Source of the DNA: Allomuricauda sp.
GTDB lineage: Bacteria; Bacteroidota; Bacteroidia; Flavobacteriales; Flavobacteriaceae
DNA length: 64,000 bases
Assembly (NCBI RefSeq): GCF_028280385.1
Contig: NZ_JANQLX010000002.1
Location: 1-64,000 of the forward strand
Direction of reading: 5' to 3'
Numbering within the stretch: position 1 is the first letter of the stretch; each line of letters begins with the position of its first letter. Shown piece by piece: positions 51,276 to 60,670 of this stretch. The position numbers and the translations under genes are program-made. A model generated the notes under the pieces. That model saw nothing but the letters and a program-made list of their open reading frames with translations, had not been told where the DNA came from and searched no databases.

Positions 51276-52214
51276 TTATTCCCCATGTACAAAGCTGACA
51301 ATAGTAGGAACCAATTCTTGGAACAAAGGTAAATCCGGATTGCTATAGGTCTGCAGGTTTTGCAGTCTATCCGGTCCGGATGATTTAAGGACATGGTTCA
51401 TGCCTTCCAATAGTTCAAGCTTTGCATTCGGATTCCCTGAATGCAATTGTTCCGCATCCTTCACCTTAATCTGGATATCGGTAGTTCCTTGTATGATCAG
51501 TATTGGACAATCCAGTTTTGAAATTTCCGATTGTGGGTCGTAAGCAAACCAAGAGATCATATAGGGTTGCACGCTGGGTCTAAACAAAGGGAACAGCATT
51601 TGTGGGATATCTTCGACCAGCTCGCCATTTTCCAGTTTGTCCAGAATGGGAAAGGCCTGCTCCAATACCACAGGAGGTTGTTCCTTCAATTGTTCCCGGA
51701 TTAAATCCCCTGCAGTTTGACCTGCGCCTGCCAAGGATACATAGTGGGTTACTTTTGATTGCTGCGCGGCCAAAAGACCAATGAGCGAGCCCTCACTGTG
51801 ACCAACAAGCATCACTTTGGAAAACCTTGGGTCTTTTTGAAGCAAATCAATCCAGGCCACAACATCTTCCACATAATCCTGAAATCGCATTTCCGATTCT
51901 TGCTTGCCTGCAGCCTTGCTCTCCGCTATCCCACGTTTATCGTATCTCACCGAAGCAATACCATGATCGTATAACCCTTCGGCCAATAGTTTAAGGGAAT
52001 TGTTGGTTCCCATGGGATAATTCCCATTTCTATCCGTAGGTCCGGAACCTGCAATGATGAGCGCTACTTTTGTTGGGGTTTGCTGTGGAGGAAGCAGTAA
52101 GGACCCATAAATATCCCCGCTGCTGGTTTTTAAGGTTATGGGCAGGTCTTGTTTTTGGCCATAGTTTATGTTTGTGATCATTACGACCAATATAAAGGCG
52201 ATACTTTTTTTCAT
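51276..52214 (-). CDS. Exported alpha/beta hydrolase (serine aminopeptidase S33 type)
   Basis: 312 residues from ATG 52214, chosen because it opens a signal peptide (MKKSIAFILVVMITNINYGQ). Oxyanion segment IAGSGPTDRNGN, nucleophile in VGHSEGSLIG, acid in IQGTTDIQI, histidine in GMNHVLK. This matches a Bacteroidota family of secreted hydrolases often annotated as dienelactone hydrolase or S33 peptidase. Confidence 0.87.
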   Translation of the reverse strand: MKKSIAFILVVMITNINYGQKQDLPITLKTSSGDIYGSLLLPPQQTPTKVALIIAGSGPTDRNGNYPMGTNNSLKLLAEGLYDHGIASVRYDKRGIAESKAAGKQESEMRFQDYVEDVVAWIDLLQKDPRFSKVMLVGHSEGSLIGLLAAQQSKVTHYVSLAGAGQTAGDLIREQLKEQPPVVLEQAFPILDKLENGELVEDIPQMLFPLFRPSVQPYMISWFAYDPQSEISKLDCPILIIQGTTDIQIKVKDAEQLHSGNPNAKLELLEGMNHVLKSSGPDRLQNLQTYSNPDLPLFQELVPTIVSFVHGE

Positions 52215-52364
52215 GGCTTGGACATTCATTTGATAAGGGGAATGGGAGGCCTTGAAAAGATACGGCTTTTGGGCAATAAAAAGCACTACTTGATAAAAGG
52301 AAAAAGAACCAAGAAGGCGATATGGAACTGGGAATCTTACTTATTGGAAGTACGCCCTAAGGGC

Positions 52365-52826
52365 TCAAAACCCCTTTTCCTCCAAGCGTTTAAGCACCTT
52401 GTTTCCAATTTGAAGGCCCCATTCTTGTCCCACTGCCATGGATTCCTTTGAGATTTCAGGGGTGTATTTTGCAAACTTTTGGCCCACTGGACTATCGTAA
52501 AAGTCTATGAGCGCTTTTAGGTCGTCCTCACTCATATATTTTTGATAAATGGGGGTGAGAAGTTCAACCAATTCAGAAATCGAGGTGTTTTTAAATTCAT
52601 TTTGCAAGTCGTTCCAAGTTTCCACATCCACGCTGGTGTAACTCTTTTTATACATCTCGAACAACTGGTCTACCACCACAATAAAGGTTTCATGGGAACC
52701 ATTTTTTTCGAAAAGAGTTGCCAAGGTATCCTCATAAGAAGAGGAAGACTCCTGCGCCTGAATTGAAAAACTGAAAAGAACAAAGGCGCCAAGGGCCAAT
52801 ACTTTACGAAATGTACTTTGGTTCAT
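52365..52826 (-). CDS. Exported DUF2059 family protein
   Basis: 153 residues with a signal peptide (about 1-24). The helical mature part with YQKYMSEDDLKALIDFYDSPVGQKF is characteristic of DUF2059, a periplasmic family of unknown function. Confidence 0.88.
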   Translation of the reverse strand: MNQSTFRKVLALGAFVLFSFSIQAQESSSSYEDTLATLFEKNGSHETFIVVVDQLFEMYKKSYTSVDVETWNDLQNEFKNTSISELVELLTPIYQKYMSEDDLKALIDFYDSPVGQKFAKYTPEISKESMAVGQEWGLQIGNKVLKRLEEKGF

Positions 52827-52925
52827 CAGAAAATTGGTTAAAGGTTATAGTAAACCAAACGGGATTTGCAACATAAAATTGTCGGCCACAAGGGCTGGTC
52901 TCCTCTAATGACCACGACATGTACA

Positions 52926-54044
52926 CTACAGCTGCTTTCTGTAGGTTCTTCTACGCTTGTGGGTCACAGGGTCAAAATGTTTCCACATTTGGCGAATGGC
53001 CACATTTTCTTCCAGTTCAGGGGTACGAATACAGTTTTCCACCCCTCGCTTTTTAAAGGTTTTGTAGTACTCATTGAATATAATGGCCGTTACCCCCTTG
53101 TTCTGATAATCGGGACGTATTCCAATAAGATAAAAGATAACGTCCTTGCTGTTTTTCTTTGCTTTCAACAAATGGAAGATACCTGTAGGGAAAAGTCTTC
53201 CATTCGCTTTTTGAAGGGCTTCGGAAAAGGAGGGCATTACAATCGCAAAGGAAATTAATTGGTCTTTGGAATCGATAATAAATTTGATGTACTCGGGGTT
53301 GATAAAGCTTATGTACTTCTTTTTGAAATATTCCTTTTGCACATCGGTTATTTTCACAAAGGAGGCCAAACTGGAATAGGAGCTGTTGAACAAATCGAAC
53401 ATCTTGTCCACCCAGGGCATAATCTCCTTACTGCTTTTAAAATTGAGCTCCTGCAGGCCATATCTCTTTTTGATCAGCATATTGGCTTTTTCAAAAATCT
53501 TGGGGTCTGCGTTGGCAAAGAGAAATTTGTTCTCCAAATACTCCTTCTCCTTTACAAAACCATGATGTTCGTAATGCTTTTGGTAATAGGCGTGGTTATA
53601 CCATGTGATCATGGTTCCGATATGATCAAAACCGTCTATGAGCACGCCAACTTTGTCCAGATTGGAAAAGCCCACAGGGCCTTCCATATAATCCAATTTA
53701 TGCTGTTGGCCAATCTCGGCAACTTTTTCAAGCAAAGCTTGGGACACTTCCAGGTCGTCCACAAAATCGAACCACCCAAAGCGCATCTTCCACATGTTCT
53801 GCTCCTTGACCTCCAGCCAGTTGACAATGGCCGCCACCCTTCCTACCAGCACACCATCCCTATAGGCCAGAAAAAAGGAAGCCTCCGCATTGTGGAACAC
53901 TGGGTTTTTTTCCACATTGAAAGTTTCCATTTCATCCTTGATAATGGGAGGGACCCAATAGGGGGAATCTTTGTAAAGGGAAAAGGGGAATTTTACAAAT
54001 TTTCGTAAATCAGCTTTGGATTGAACCTGCTTTACCTTGACCAT
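52926..54044 (-). CDS. Double GNAT-like acyltransferase family protein
   Basis: 372 residues, soluble. The N-terminus (FVKFPFSLYKDSPYWVPPI...FLAYRDGVLVGRVAAIVNW) and the C-terminal part (FYLIGIRPDYQNKGVTAIIFNEYYKTFKKRGV) look like two GNAT-type halves; the latter has a motif-A-like stretch. The family is widespread in Bacteroidota and uncharacterised. Confidence 0.78.
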   Translation of the reverse strand: MVKVKQVQSKADLRKFVKFPFSLYKDSPYWVPPIIKDEMETFNVEKNPVFHNAEASFFLAYRDGVLVGRVAAIVNWLEVKEQNMWKMRFGWFDFVDDLEVSQALLEKVAEIGQQHKLDYMEGPVGFSNLDKVGVLIDGFDHIGTMITWYNHAYYQKHYEHHGFVKEKEYLENKFLFANADPKIFEKANMLIKKRYGLQELNFKSSKEIMPWVDKMFDLFNSSYSSLASFVKITDVQKEYFKKKYISFINPEYIKFIIDSKDQLISFAIVMPSFSEALQKANGRLFPTGIFHLLKAKKNSKDVIFYLIGIRPDYQNKGVTAIIFNEYYKTFKKRGVENCIRTPELEENVAIRQMWKHFDPVTHKRRRTYRKQL

Positions 54045-54109
54045 ACATCCTTTTTTGTAAGATCAATATTAGGAATATTCTTCAAGAAGAAAAATGAAAT
54101 TGGGAAAAC

Positions 54110-55093
54110 TTAGAAATCTAATTTGTCTTTACGCTTTTTTTTACTTTTTCTTCTTTTTTTCTTAACGGCTTTCTTTTTGATCTTTCCATTCTGACCTCCT
54201 TTCTGACTACTTATGGGAACCAGTTTATCTTTATGGAAATCCAGTCTGTACGAGAACCCCAGAACGGTGAATATCCGGGAAGGGGAATTTTTGAAACCCG
54301 ACCCAAGATGGAAATCGGCCTGAAAATCAGGACTAATCAAATAAGCCACACCTGTGCGCAACAACACATCGGAGTAGCGATCTCCGTTAAAAGCTTGTCC
54401 TTCCAAGAACACACTCCACTTGGGATCTCTAAAGGAGTGGGTAACGGACAAAGCAAAACTCAATTCGGGGAAGTCGGTACCAATGCGGTCATAAGCTACA
54501 TTGGAGATCAGTACAAATCTTGGAGAAAGCCTACTCTGGGTGGCTACGGCCACTCTTGGGGTAATTGTTCCGTCACCCGGATAAAATGGGTTATCGCCCA
54601 AAGTAAAGGTGGCACCAGCATAAACAGAAACCGCAGGAACCAAATTTTTTAATTGGAACACATTGTTGGCCCTCCAACTATATAGGTTGGGTTTGTTTCG
54701 TTCGGGGTTTTTATAGGGGTCAAATACCAAAAACTTCAATCCCAATCGATTCCGGGAAAAATCAGTGCGCGTCTCCGAAGTACCCGTATCCACAAAAGTG
54801 ATGTTTTGGGAAATAAAGGAACCTTCATACACAATTTCCAGGCTTTCAAACAGTAGACCATACCGTAAGGCAATATCGGTTCCAAAAATATTGGAATCGG
54901 AATTTAAGGAGGCATCATCCTGTTGCTCATATAAAATTCCCATTTCAGCCTGCACCACATTTCTTCCCACGGCGTAGGCACTTACGGCCCTACCAGGCCT
55001 ATTGGAATTGATCACATCCGTATATTGGGCCATGGCAACCAAGGGCAGTGAACAAAAAAGGAAAAGTAACTTTTTCAAAAAAGGGAACTCCAT
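54110..55093 (-). CDS. Outer-membrane beta-barrel protein (phenol-degradation MetA-like transporter) with lysine-rich tail
   Basis: 327 residues with a signal peptide (about 1-22). The body has alternating amphipathic strands (ALRYGLLFESLEIVYEGSF, RLGLKFLVFDP, FVLISNVAYDRIG, SVFLEGQAFNGDRYSDVLLRTG), as in the outer-membrane transporter family. The last 30 residues are mostly Lys/Arg, then KDKLDF, unusual after the barrel's terminal strand. The substrate is unknown. Confidence 0.78.
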   Translation of the reverse strand: MEFPFLKKLLFLFCSLPLVAMAQYTDVINSNRPGRAVSAYAVGRNVVQAEMGILYEQQDDASLNSDSNIFGTDIALRYGLLFESLEIVYEGSFISQNITFVDTGTSETRTDFSRNRLGLKFLVFDPYKNPERNKPNLYSWRANNVFQLKNLVPAVSVYAGATFTLGDNPFYPGDGTITPRVAVATQSRLSPRFVLISNVAYDRIGTDFPELSFALSVTHSFRDPKWSVFLEGQAFNGDRYSDVLLRTGVAYLISPDFQADFHLGSGFKNSPSRIFTVLGFSYRLDFHKDKLVPISSQKGGQNGKIKKKAVKKKRRKSKKKRKDKLDF

Positions 55094-55151
55094 ATAACTG
55101 ATTTTAATACTATTTTATGAAACTTTGGATGCGTTTACGGTACTAACAGTG

Positions 55152-55159
55152 TAATTTTG
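55152..55159 (+). promoter_or_regulatory. -7 promoter box (TAATTTTG) of the DUF4834-yfhO operon
   Basis: Exact TAnnTTTG match 19 bases before the ATG at 55179; a TTG (55125-55127) lies 24 bases upstream, slightly far. Confidence 0.5.
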
Positions 55160-55178
55160 ATGCAATAGCTATTGTTAT

Positions 55179-55439
55179 ATGGTTTTATTACAAACGATTT
55201 TACTGGTTGTATTAGTATACTACGCGGTTAAATTGCTGCTTAAGTGGTTGGCCCCGCGGTTGCTGAACTATGCGGTAAAAAAGACGGAAGAACGTTTTGG
55301 CCAGCAATTTGGCACATATCAGGATTATGGAACCCCCACTGAAAAAGAAGGGGAAACCACCGTTTTTAAACAAGGCAACCCCAAATCCAATCCCTCAAAA
55401 AAAGTTGGAGAATACATAGATTTTGAAGAAATTGACTAA
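55179..55439 (+). CDS. DUF4834 family small membrane protein
   Basis: 86 residues. One hydrophobic segment (VLLQTILLVVLVYYAVKLLLKWL) and a polar tail ending GEYIDFEEID, typical of DUF4834. It leads a four-gene operon for surface glycan assembly. Confidence 0.82.
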   Translation: MVLLQTILLVVLVYYAVKLLLKWLAPRLLNYAVKKTEERFGQQFGTYQDYGTPTEKEGETTVFKQGNPKSNPSKKVGEYIDFEEID

Positions 55440-55463
55440 TATTTGTCTTTTCAAAATCATTTC

Positions 55464-57893
55464 ATGAATCTTTCCGTAAAAGCGATTGCCACCCATCTTT
55501 GTGTAACTGCTTTCTTTGTCTTGGCATCCCTGGTCTATTTCTATCCTGTGCTTCAAGGAAAGGCCATTTTTCAGTCAGACATTGCGCAGTATAAGGGCAT
55601 GGCCAAGGAACGGAATGATTTCAAGGAACTCACAGGAGAAGAATCCTATTGGACCAACAGTGCTTTTGGTGGAATGCCAACGTATCAATTGGGAGCCAAT
55701 TACCCACATGATTATATAAAGAAGTTGGACCGTGCCATACGGTTTTTACCACGACCAGCCGATTATCTGTTCCTTTACTTTATCGGGTTTTATATCCTGA
55801 TGCTCTGTCTGAAAGTAGAGTATAGACTGGCAATTTTAGGCGCAATGGCCTTTGGATTTTCCACCTATATGATCATTATCCTCGGGGTGGGGCATAATGC
55901 CAAGGCGCATGCATTGGGCTATATTCCCATGGTGCTCGGAGGAATCGTTTTGGTCTTCCGGAAGAAGTATTTTTTGGGATTTATCCTGACCGCCTTGGCT
56001 ATGGCTTTGGAGATTAATGCCAATCACTATCAGATGACCTATTATTTTATGCTTTTGGTACTCATCTTGGGATTGGTACAGTTGATTTATGCCATCAAGA
56101 ATAAAGGGGTAAAGCATTTTTTGGCTTCTGTCGGTATTTTAATCGGGGCCGTGGCCCTCTCCATTGCTACCAATGCCACGGGGCTGTTGGCCACCAAGGA
56201 ATATGCGGATTGGAGCACCCGCGGACCATCTGAACTGACCATTAATCCTGATGGAAGTCCAAAGGAAAGCACCTCCGGATTGGATTATGATTATATTACC
56301 CAATACAGTTACGGTATTTCGGAATCCTTGAATTTATTCTCACCACGATTGTTCGGTGGCTCTGGAAATGAGGATTTGGGTACCAACTCAAAGGCCTATG
56401 AATACCTTACGGGTCAGGGGCTTTCGCCCAGTAGAGCGTTGGAATTTTCCAGTGGCATACCGCTGTATTGGGGAACGCAACCTATTGTGGCCGCACCGGC
56501 CTATGTTGGGGCCATTGTATTCTTTTTGTTTGTATTGGGTTTGTTTTTGGTAAAAGGGAAAAAGAAGTGGTGGCTGCTTTCAGGGGCCATCCTCAGTTTG
56601 CTACTTTCCTGGGGCAAAAATTTTCCAGCGTTGACCCACTTTATGATCGATTATTTTCCTTTGTACAACAAGTTTCGTGCAGTTTCATCCATTCAAGTGG
56701 TTTTGGAACTTTGCATGCCGGCATTGGGTTTTTTGGGTGTTCGTGAACTATTCCGAAACAACATAAAGACCAAAAAGAAGATCCAATATTTAAAAATGTC
56801 GGTCTTTGTGACCGTTGGATTGGGGATATTTATCTTTTTGATGAAGGGCTTCCTTGATTTTGAGGGCCTTCGCGACGAAACCCTACGAAGATATGGGGAT
56901 GAACTGTTGACCATGATTCGTCGAGACCGGGAGGCAGTATATATCAGCGATACCATTCGTTCCATCGTTTATGTACTGCTTGCAGCATCTGTTTTATGGT
57001 TTTTTATCAAGGATAAAATAGGAAAGAATCTGCTCGTTATTGGATTGGGAGTGCTAATTCTGCTGGATTTGGTAGGCGTGGACCGCAGGTATGTCAATGA
57101 GGATGATTTTGTTCGCCAGCGAAGGGTGAATACGCCGTTTCAGGCCAGTGAATTGGATCAAATGATCCAACAAGATGATTCCATTTACCGGGTATTTGAT
57201 CCCCAAGAGGGATTGAATGGGGCCAGAACTTCCTATTTCCATAAATCCATAGGGGGCTACCATGCGGCCAAACCAAGGCAGTTGCAGGATTTGTTTGAGC
57301 ACCATTTGTATCAAAACAACCTTCAAGTTTTGCACATGTTGAACGTGAAATATATCATTCAACAAGATGACGAAGGATATAGTTTTCCAGCTATAAATGA
57401 TGAGGCCAACGGGAATGCCTGGTTTGTCGATAGGCTAAAACCTGTGGAATCCGCAAATGAAGAAATCCTGGCGCTATCCGATTTTGATTCCAAAACGGAA
57501 GCGATAATCAATACCAAGAAGTATCCCACCGTGACCAAGTTGAGCTACGAAGTGGATTCTTTGGCTTCGATCGCATTAGTGGATTTTAGGCCCAACTATA
57601 TTAAATATCAGAGCGCTAATGATCAGGATGGGTTTGCAGTGTTCTCCGAGATGCACTATCCCAAAGGTTGGAACTCCTATGTTGATGGCAAATCCGTACC
57701 GCACTACAGGGTCAATTATGCTCTTCGGGGAATGAAAGTACCCGCGGGCCAGCATAGCATTGAGTTCAAATTTGAACCGGAGGTGGTCCAAACAGGAAGC
57801 AAGATCGCCCTGGGAAGCAATATACTTTTGGGACTCATTATATTGGGGGGAATAGGATTCATGTTTCGTCCTAAAAAATCCAAGCAGGAATAA
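55464..57893 (+). CDS. YfhO family membrane protein (GT-C-like)
   Basis: 809 residues from ATG 55464 (a TTG at 55443 is an alternative). About a dozen membrane helices, then a C-terminal soluble beta domain (SEMHYPKGWNSYVDGKSVPHYRVNYALRGMKVPAGQH). The first periplasmic loop carries the acidic motif SDIAQYKG. YfhO proteins are lipid-linked glycosyltransferases that decorate cell-wall polymers in Gram-positives; a similar transfer of sugars to surface glycans is plausible. It overlaps the next gene by one base. Confidence 0.9.
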   Translation: MNLSVKAIATHLCVTAFFVLASLVYFYPVLQGKAIFQSDIAQYKGMAKERNDFKELTGEESYWTNSAFGGMPTYQLGANYPHDYIKKLDRAIRFLPRPADYLFLYFIGFYILMLCLKVEYRLAILGAMAFGFSTYMIIILGVGHNAKAHALGYIPMVLGGIVLVFRKKYFLGFILTALAMALEINANHYQMTYYFMLLVLILGLVQLIYAIKNKGVKHFLASVGILIGAVALSIATNATGLLATKEYADWSTRGPSELTINPDGSPKESTSGLDYDYITQYSYGISESLNLFSPRLFGGSGNEDLGTNSKAYEYLTGQGLSPSRALEFSSGIPLYWGTQPIVAAPAYVGAIVFFLFVLGLFLVKGKKKWWLLSGAILSLLLSWGKNFPALTHFMIDYFPLYNKFRAVSSIQVVLELCMPALGFLGVRELFRNNIKTKKKIQYLKMSVFVTVGLGIFIFLMKGFLDFEGLRDETLRRYGDELLTMIRRDREAVYISDTIRSIVYVLLAASVLWFFIKDKIGKNLLVIGLGVLILLDLVGVDRRYVNEDDFVRQRRVNTPFQASELDQMIQQDDSIYRVFDPQEGLNGARTSYFHKSIGGYHAAKPRQLQDLFEHHLYQNNLQVLHMLNVKYIIQQDDEGYSFPAINDEANGNAWFVDRLKPVESANEEILALSDFDSKTEAIINTKKYPTVTKLSYEVDSLASIALVDFRPNYIKYQSANDQDGFAVFSEMHYPKGWNSYVDGKSVPHYRVNYALRGMKVPAGQHSIEFKFEPEVVQTGSKIALGSNILLGLIILGGIGFMFRPKKSKQE

Positions 57894-59176
57894 TGCACAA
57901 AGTTTTGGTCATAGCATATTATTGGCCGCCAGCAGGTGGGCCAGGGGTGCAGCGATGGCTCAAGTTTGTAAAGTACTTCCGGGATTTCGGGATAGAGCCT
58001 TTGGTTTACGTACCTAAGAATCCACACTATCCCTTGACCGATGAAAACTTGGTGGCCGAAGTTCCTGAAGGCATCAAAATCCTTAGGAGACCGATAAAAG
58101 AGCCGTATGGTTGGGCATCACTACTATCCAGGAAAAAAACCAAAACAATCAGTGCTGGTATAATTGAGGAAAAGGATCCTTCGTGGGTAGAGCGCACCTT
58201 ACTTTGGATTAGGGGCAATATGTTTATACCGGACGCAAGGAAACTTTGGGTAAAACCGTCCATAAAATTCTTAAAAGAGATTATCCGTACCGAAGGTATA
58301 GAAACCTTGATCACCACAGGCCCCCCACATAGCATGCACCTCATTGGACTTGGTTTAAAAGAACAAATGGATGTCCAATGGATAACAGATTTCAGGGATC
58401 CCTGGACCACCATTGGCTACCATAAAAATTTGAGGCTGACCAAAACCTCCGCGGCACGTCACAAGGCATTGGAAAAACAAGTCCTGAATACCGCAGATAA
58501 GATTGTGGTCACTAGCAAAACCACCCAAAAGGAATTTGAACAGATTACTACAAGACCAATCCAAGTAATCACCAATGGCTATGATGAAACACTCAAGGAG
58601 GTTGCATTGGACAAGAATTTTACCATTTCCCATTTGGGATCCCTGCTTACAGGACGTAACCCCGTGGGACTTTGGCAATCCCTGCAGAAACTGGTCACAG
58701 AAAATCCTGATTTTGGCAGTCACTTAAAAATTCAACTGGCGGGTGTAGTGGGCAAAGAGGTGTGGAAATCCATTTGTGACCATGGTTTGGAACCCTATAC
58801 CGAAAAGCTGGGTTATGTTTCACACGATAAGGTGCTGGAGATTCAAAAGAAATCACAAGTCCTGCTGTTGTTGGAAATTGATGCCGAGGAGACCCAGGGA
58901 ATCATTGCGGGGAAGCTTTTTGAATATTTCAATGCTAGAAGACCTATCTTGGCATTGGGCCCCCATAAATGGGAAGCTGGCGGAATGGTTAGGGAACATC
59001 ATGCTGGGGCCGCAATGCACCAAGGTGATACGCAGCGCATGGAAGAGGTGCTGTTGGAATGGTTTCAACGTTATAAACAAGATAAATTGGGTTCCACTGC
59101 TACCGGGATAGAAAAATACCACCGGAAGGAACTCACCAAGGTTTTTGCTAATTTCATCCAATGGGAATCGTCCTAA
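57893..59176 (+). CDS. Glycosyltransferase (GT4-like)
   Basis: 427 residues, GT-B fold. The start KVLVIAYYWPPAGGPGVQRWLKF is typical of GT4-like enzymes acting on surface polysaccharides, with VVTSKTTQKEFEQ and GYVSHDKVLEIQKKSQVLLLLE in the C-terminal nucleotide-sugar half. It overlaps yfhO by one base and the flippase by 16, so the three act together. Confidence 0.9.
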   Translation: MHKVLVIAYYWPPAGGPGVQRWLKFVKYFRDFGIEPLVYVPKNPHYPLTDENLVAEVPEGIKILRRPIKEPYGWASLLSRKKTKTISAGIIEEKDPSWVERTLLWIRGNMFIPDARKLWVKPSIKFLKEIIRTEGIETLITTGPPHSMHLIGLGLKEQMDVQWITDFRDPWTTIGYHKNLRLTKTSAARHKALEKQVLNTADKIVVTSKTTQKEFEQITTRPIQVITNGYDETLKEVALDKNFTISHLGSLLTGRNPVGLWQSLQKLVTENPDFGSHLKIQLAGVVGKEVWKSICDHGLEPYTEKLGYVSHDKVLEIQKKSQVLLLLEIDAEETQGIIAGKLFEYFNARRPILALGPHKWEAGGMVREHHAGAAMHQGDTQRMEEVLLEWFQRYKQDKLGSTATGIEKYHRKELTKVFANFIQWESS

Positions 59177-60621
59177 AACAAACGTTCAAGAATACCATTG
59201 TCACTTTTATTGGGTTCGGATTTGGGGCCGTCAACACCTTATTTTTGTATACCAATATTTTGGATTCCACCTATTATGGTTTGGTGACCTTTATCCTGGC
59301 CACTGGTGCCATTCTTATGCCCATCATGTCTTCTGGGGCCCATAATGCCTTGGTAAAGTATTACAGCGCCCAGGATGAGGGGAACAAAAATGGATTTTTA
59401 AGCCTGATCCTATTGGCCCCGCTAATGATCATTGTACCGCTGGCCCTGTTGGTTTGGTTGTTTTACAATGGCATTGGCAATTTCCTATCTACCCAGAATG
59501 CCATGGTGAAGGACTATCTATGGTATTTGTTTTTGGTTGGACTGTCGCTGGCCTATTTTGAGATATTTTACGCTTGGGGCAAAGTGCATTTGAAATCGGT
59601 ATTCGGGAATTTTCTAAAGGAAGTGTTTGCCCGTGTTTGCACCAGTATACTATTGGTATTGTTGTATCTGGATATTATTTCACTGGATTTCTTTCTGGTA
59701 GCACTTGTTGGGGTGTACTTGCTGCGAACCCTTTTGATGAAAATCTATGCCTATTCCCTGCATCGACCGAGATTGAGTTTTAAGTTTCCGAAAGAAGCCA
59801 GGCAGATAGTGGGTTATGGGTTGTTTATGGTACTAGGGGGTTCGGTGGCACTGATCCTTTTGGAAATTGATAAGGTAATGATCAATCAATTTTGGTCCTT
59901 GGACAATGTGGCCTACTACGGGGTAGCCATATATATTGCCACCAGTATTATTGTACCAACCAGGGCCATGCACCAAATAACCTATCCCATGACGGCCGGA
60001 TACTTGAATGGGGGCAACAGTTTTGAATTGGAAAATTTATATAAAAAAACGTCCTTGACCTCATTTATTGCCTCAGGTATTTTGTTTGTTCTGGTGGTCC
60101 TGAACCTGGAGGATTTGTATTTGATGATTCCTGAAGAATACCGCAATGGGTTTTTTATCGTGTTCCTGATTGGAATGGCCAAGGTGTTCGATTCGTTATT
60201 GGGGAACATCAATGCCGTTTTGTATTATTCACAATACTATAAATGGGTATTGGCAATGGGAATCAGCTTTGCCCTGCTTACCATTCTCCTCAATTTGTGG
60301 TTTATTCCAATCTATGGAATTGAAGGTGCTGCCATAGCGAGTTTTGTTTCCATATTCCTGTTCAATTTATCGAAATTGATTTTTGTAAAGCTCAAATTTG
60401 GTATGTTGCCCACAACACCTGCCACATTTAAGGTATTTGCAACTTTATTGCTGATAGGCGCCCTGTTTTCGGCACTTCAGTTTCCATTTCACCCCTTGGT
60501 GAACATTGGATTGAAATCGTCCTTGATCTTGGTCATGTATTTGGGGATTCTATTTCGTTTCAATATTTCTGAAGATGTCACGGGAGTTATGTCCAAATGG
60601 CTCAAAAGAAAAACCCCGTAG
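59161..60621 (+). CDS. Polysaccharide flippase (Wzx/MATE-like)
   Basis: 486 residues with about 14 membrane helices. The N-terminal half fits the polysaccharide-synthesis domain and the C-terminal half its partner. It would flip lipid-linked sugar units across the inner membrane. Its last codons and stop lie inside the stem of the terminator that serves the convergent gene. Confidence 0.9.
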   Translation: MGIVLKQTFKNTIVTFIGFGFGAVNTLFLYTNILDSTYYGLVTFILATGAILMPIMSSGAHNALVKYYSAQDEGNKNGFLSLILLAPLMIIVPLALLVWLFYNGIGNFLSTQNAMVKDYLWYLFLVGLSLAYFEIFYAWGKVHLKSVFGNFLKEVFARVCTSILLVLLYLDIISLDFFLVALVGVYLLRTLLMKIYAYSLHRPRLSFKFPKEARQIVGYGLFMVLGGSVALILLEIDKVMINQFWSLDNVAYYGVAIYIATSIIVPTRAMHQITYPMTAGYLNGGNSFELENLYKKTSLTSFIASGILFVLVVLNLEDLYLMIPEEYRNGFFIVFLIGMAKVFDSLLGNINAVLYYSQYYKWVLAMGISFALLTILLNLWFIPIYGIEGAAIASFVSIFLFNLSKLIFVKLKFGMLPTTPATFKVFATLLLIGALFSALQFPFHPLVNIGLKSSLILVMYLGILFRFNISEDVTGVMSKWLKRKTP

Positions 60622-60643
60622 GGGATAAATCCAGCTACGGGGT
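60613..60643 (-). terminator. Terminator of the basic secreted protein, overlapping the flippase 3' end
   Basis: ACCCCGTAG (60613-60621) pairs with CTACGGGGT (60635-60643); the T-rich tail is on the minus strand. Confidence 0.78.
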
Positions 60644-60670
60644 AAACAACTAACCAACCTAAAAACTATC

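Noticed and set aside
53259..54008. 249-codon plus-strand frame
   Set aside because: Antisense to the GNAT-like gene; no recognisable motif or start signal.
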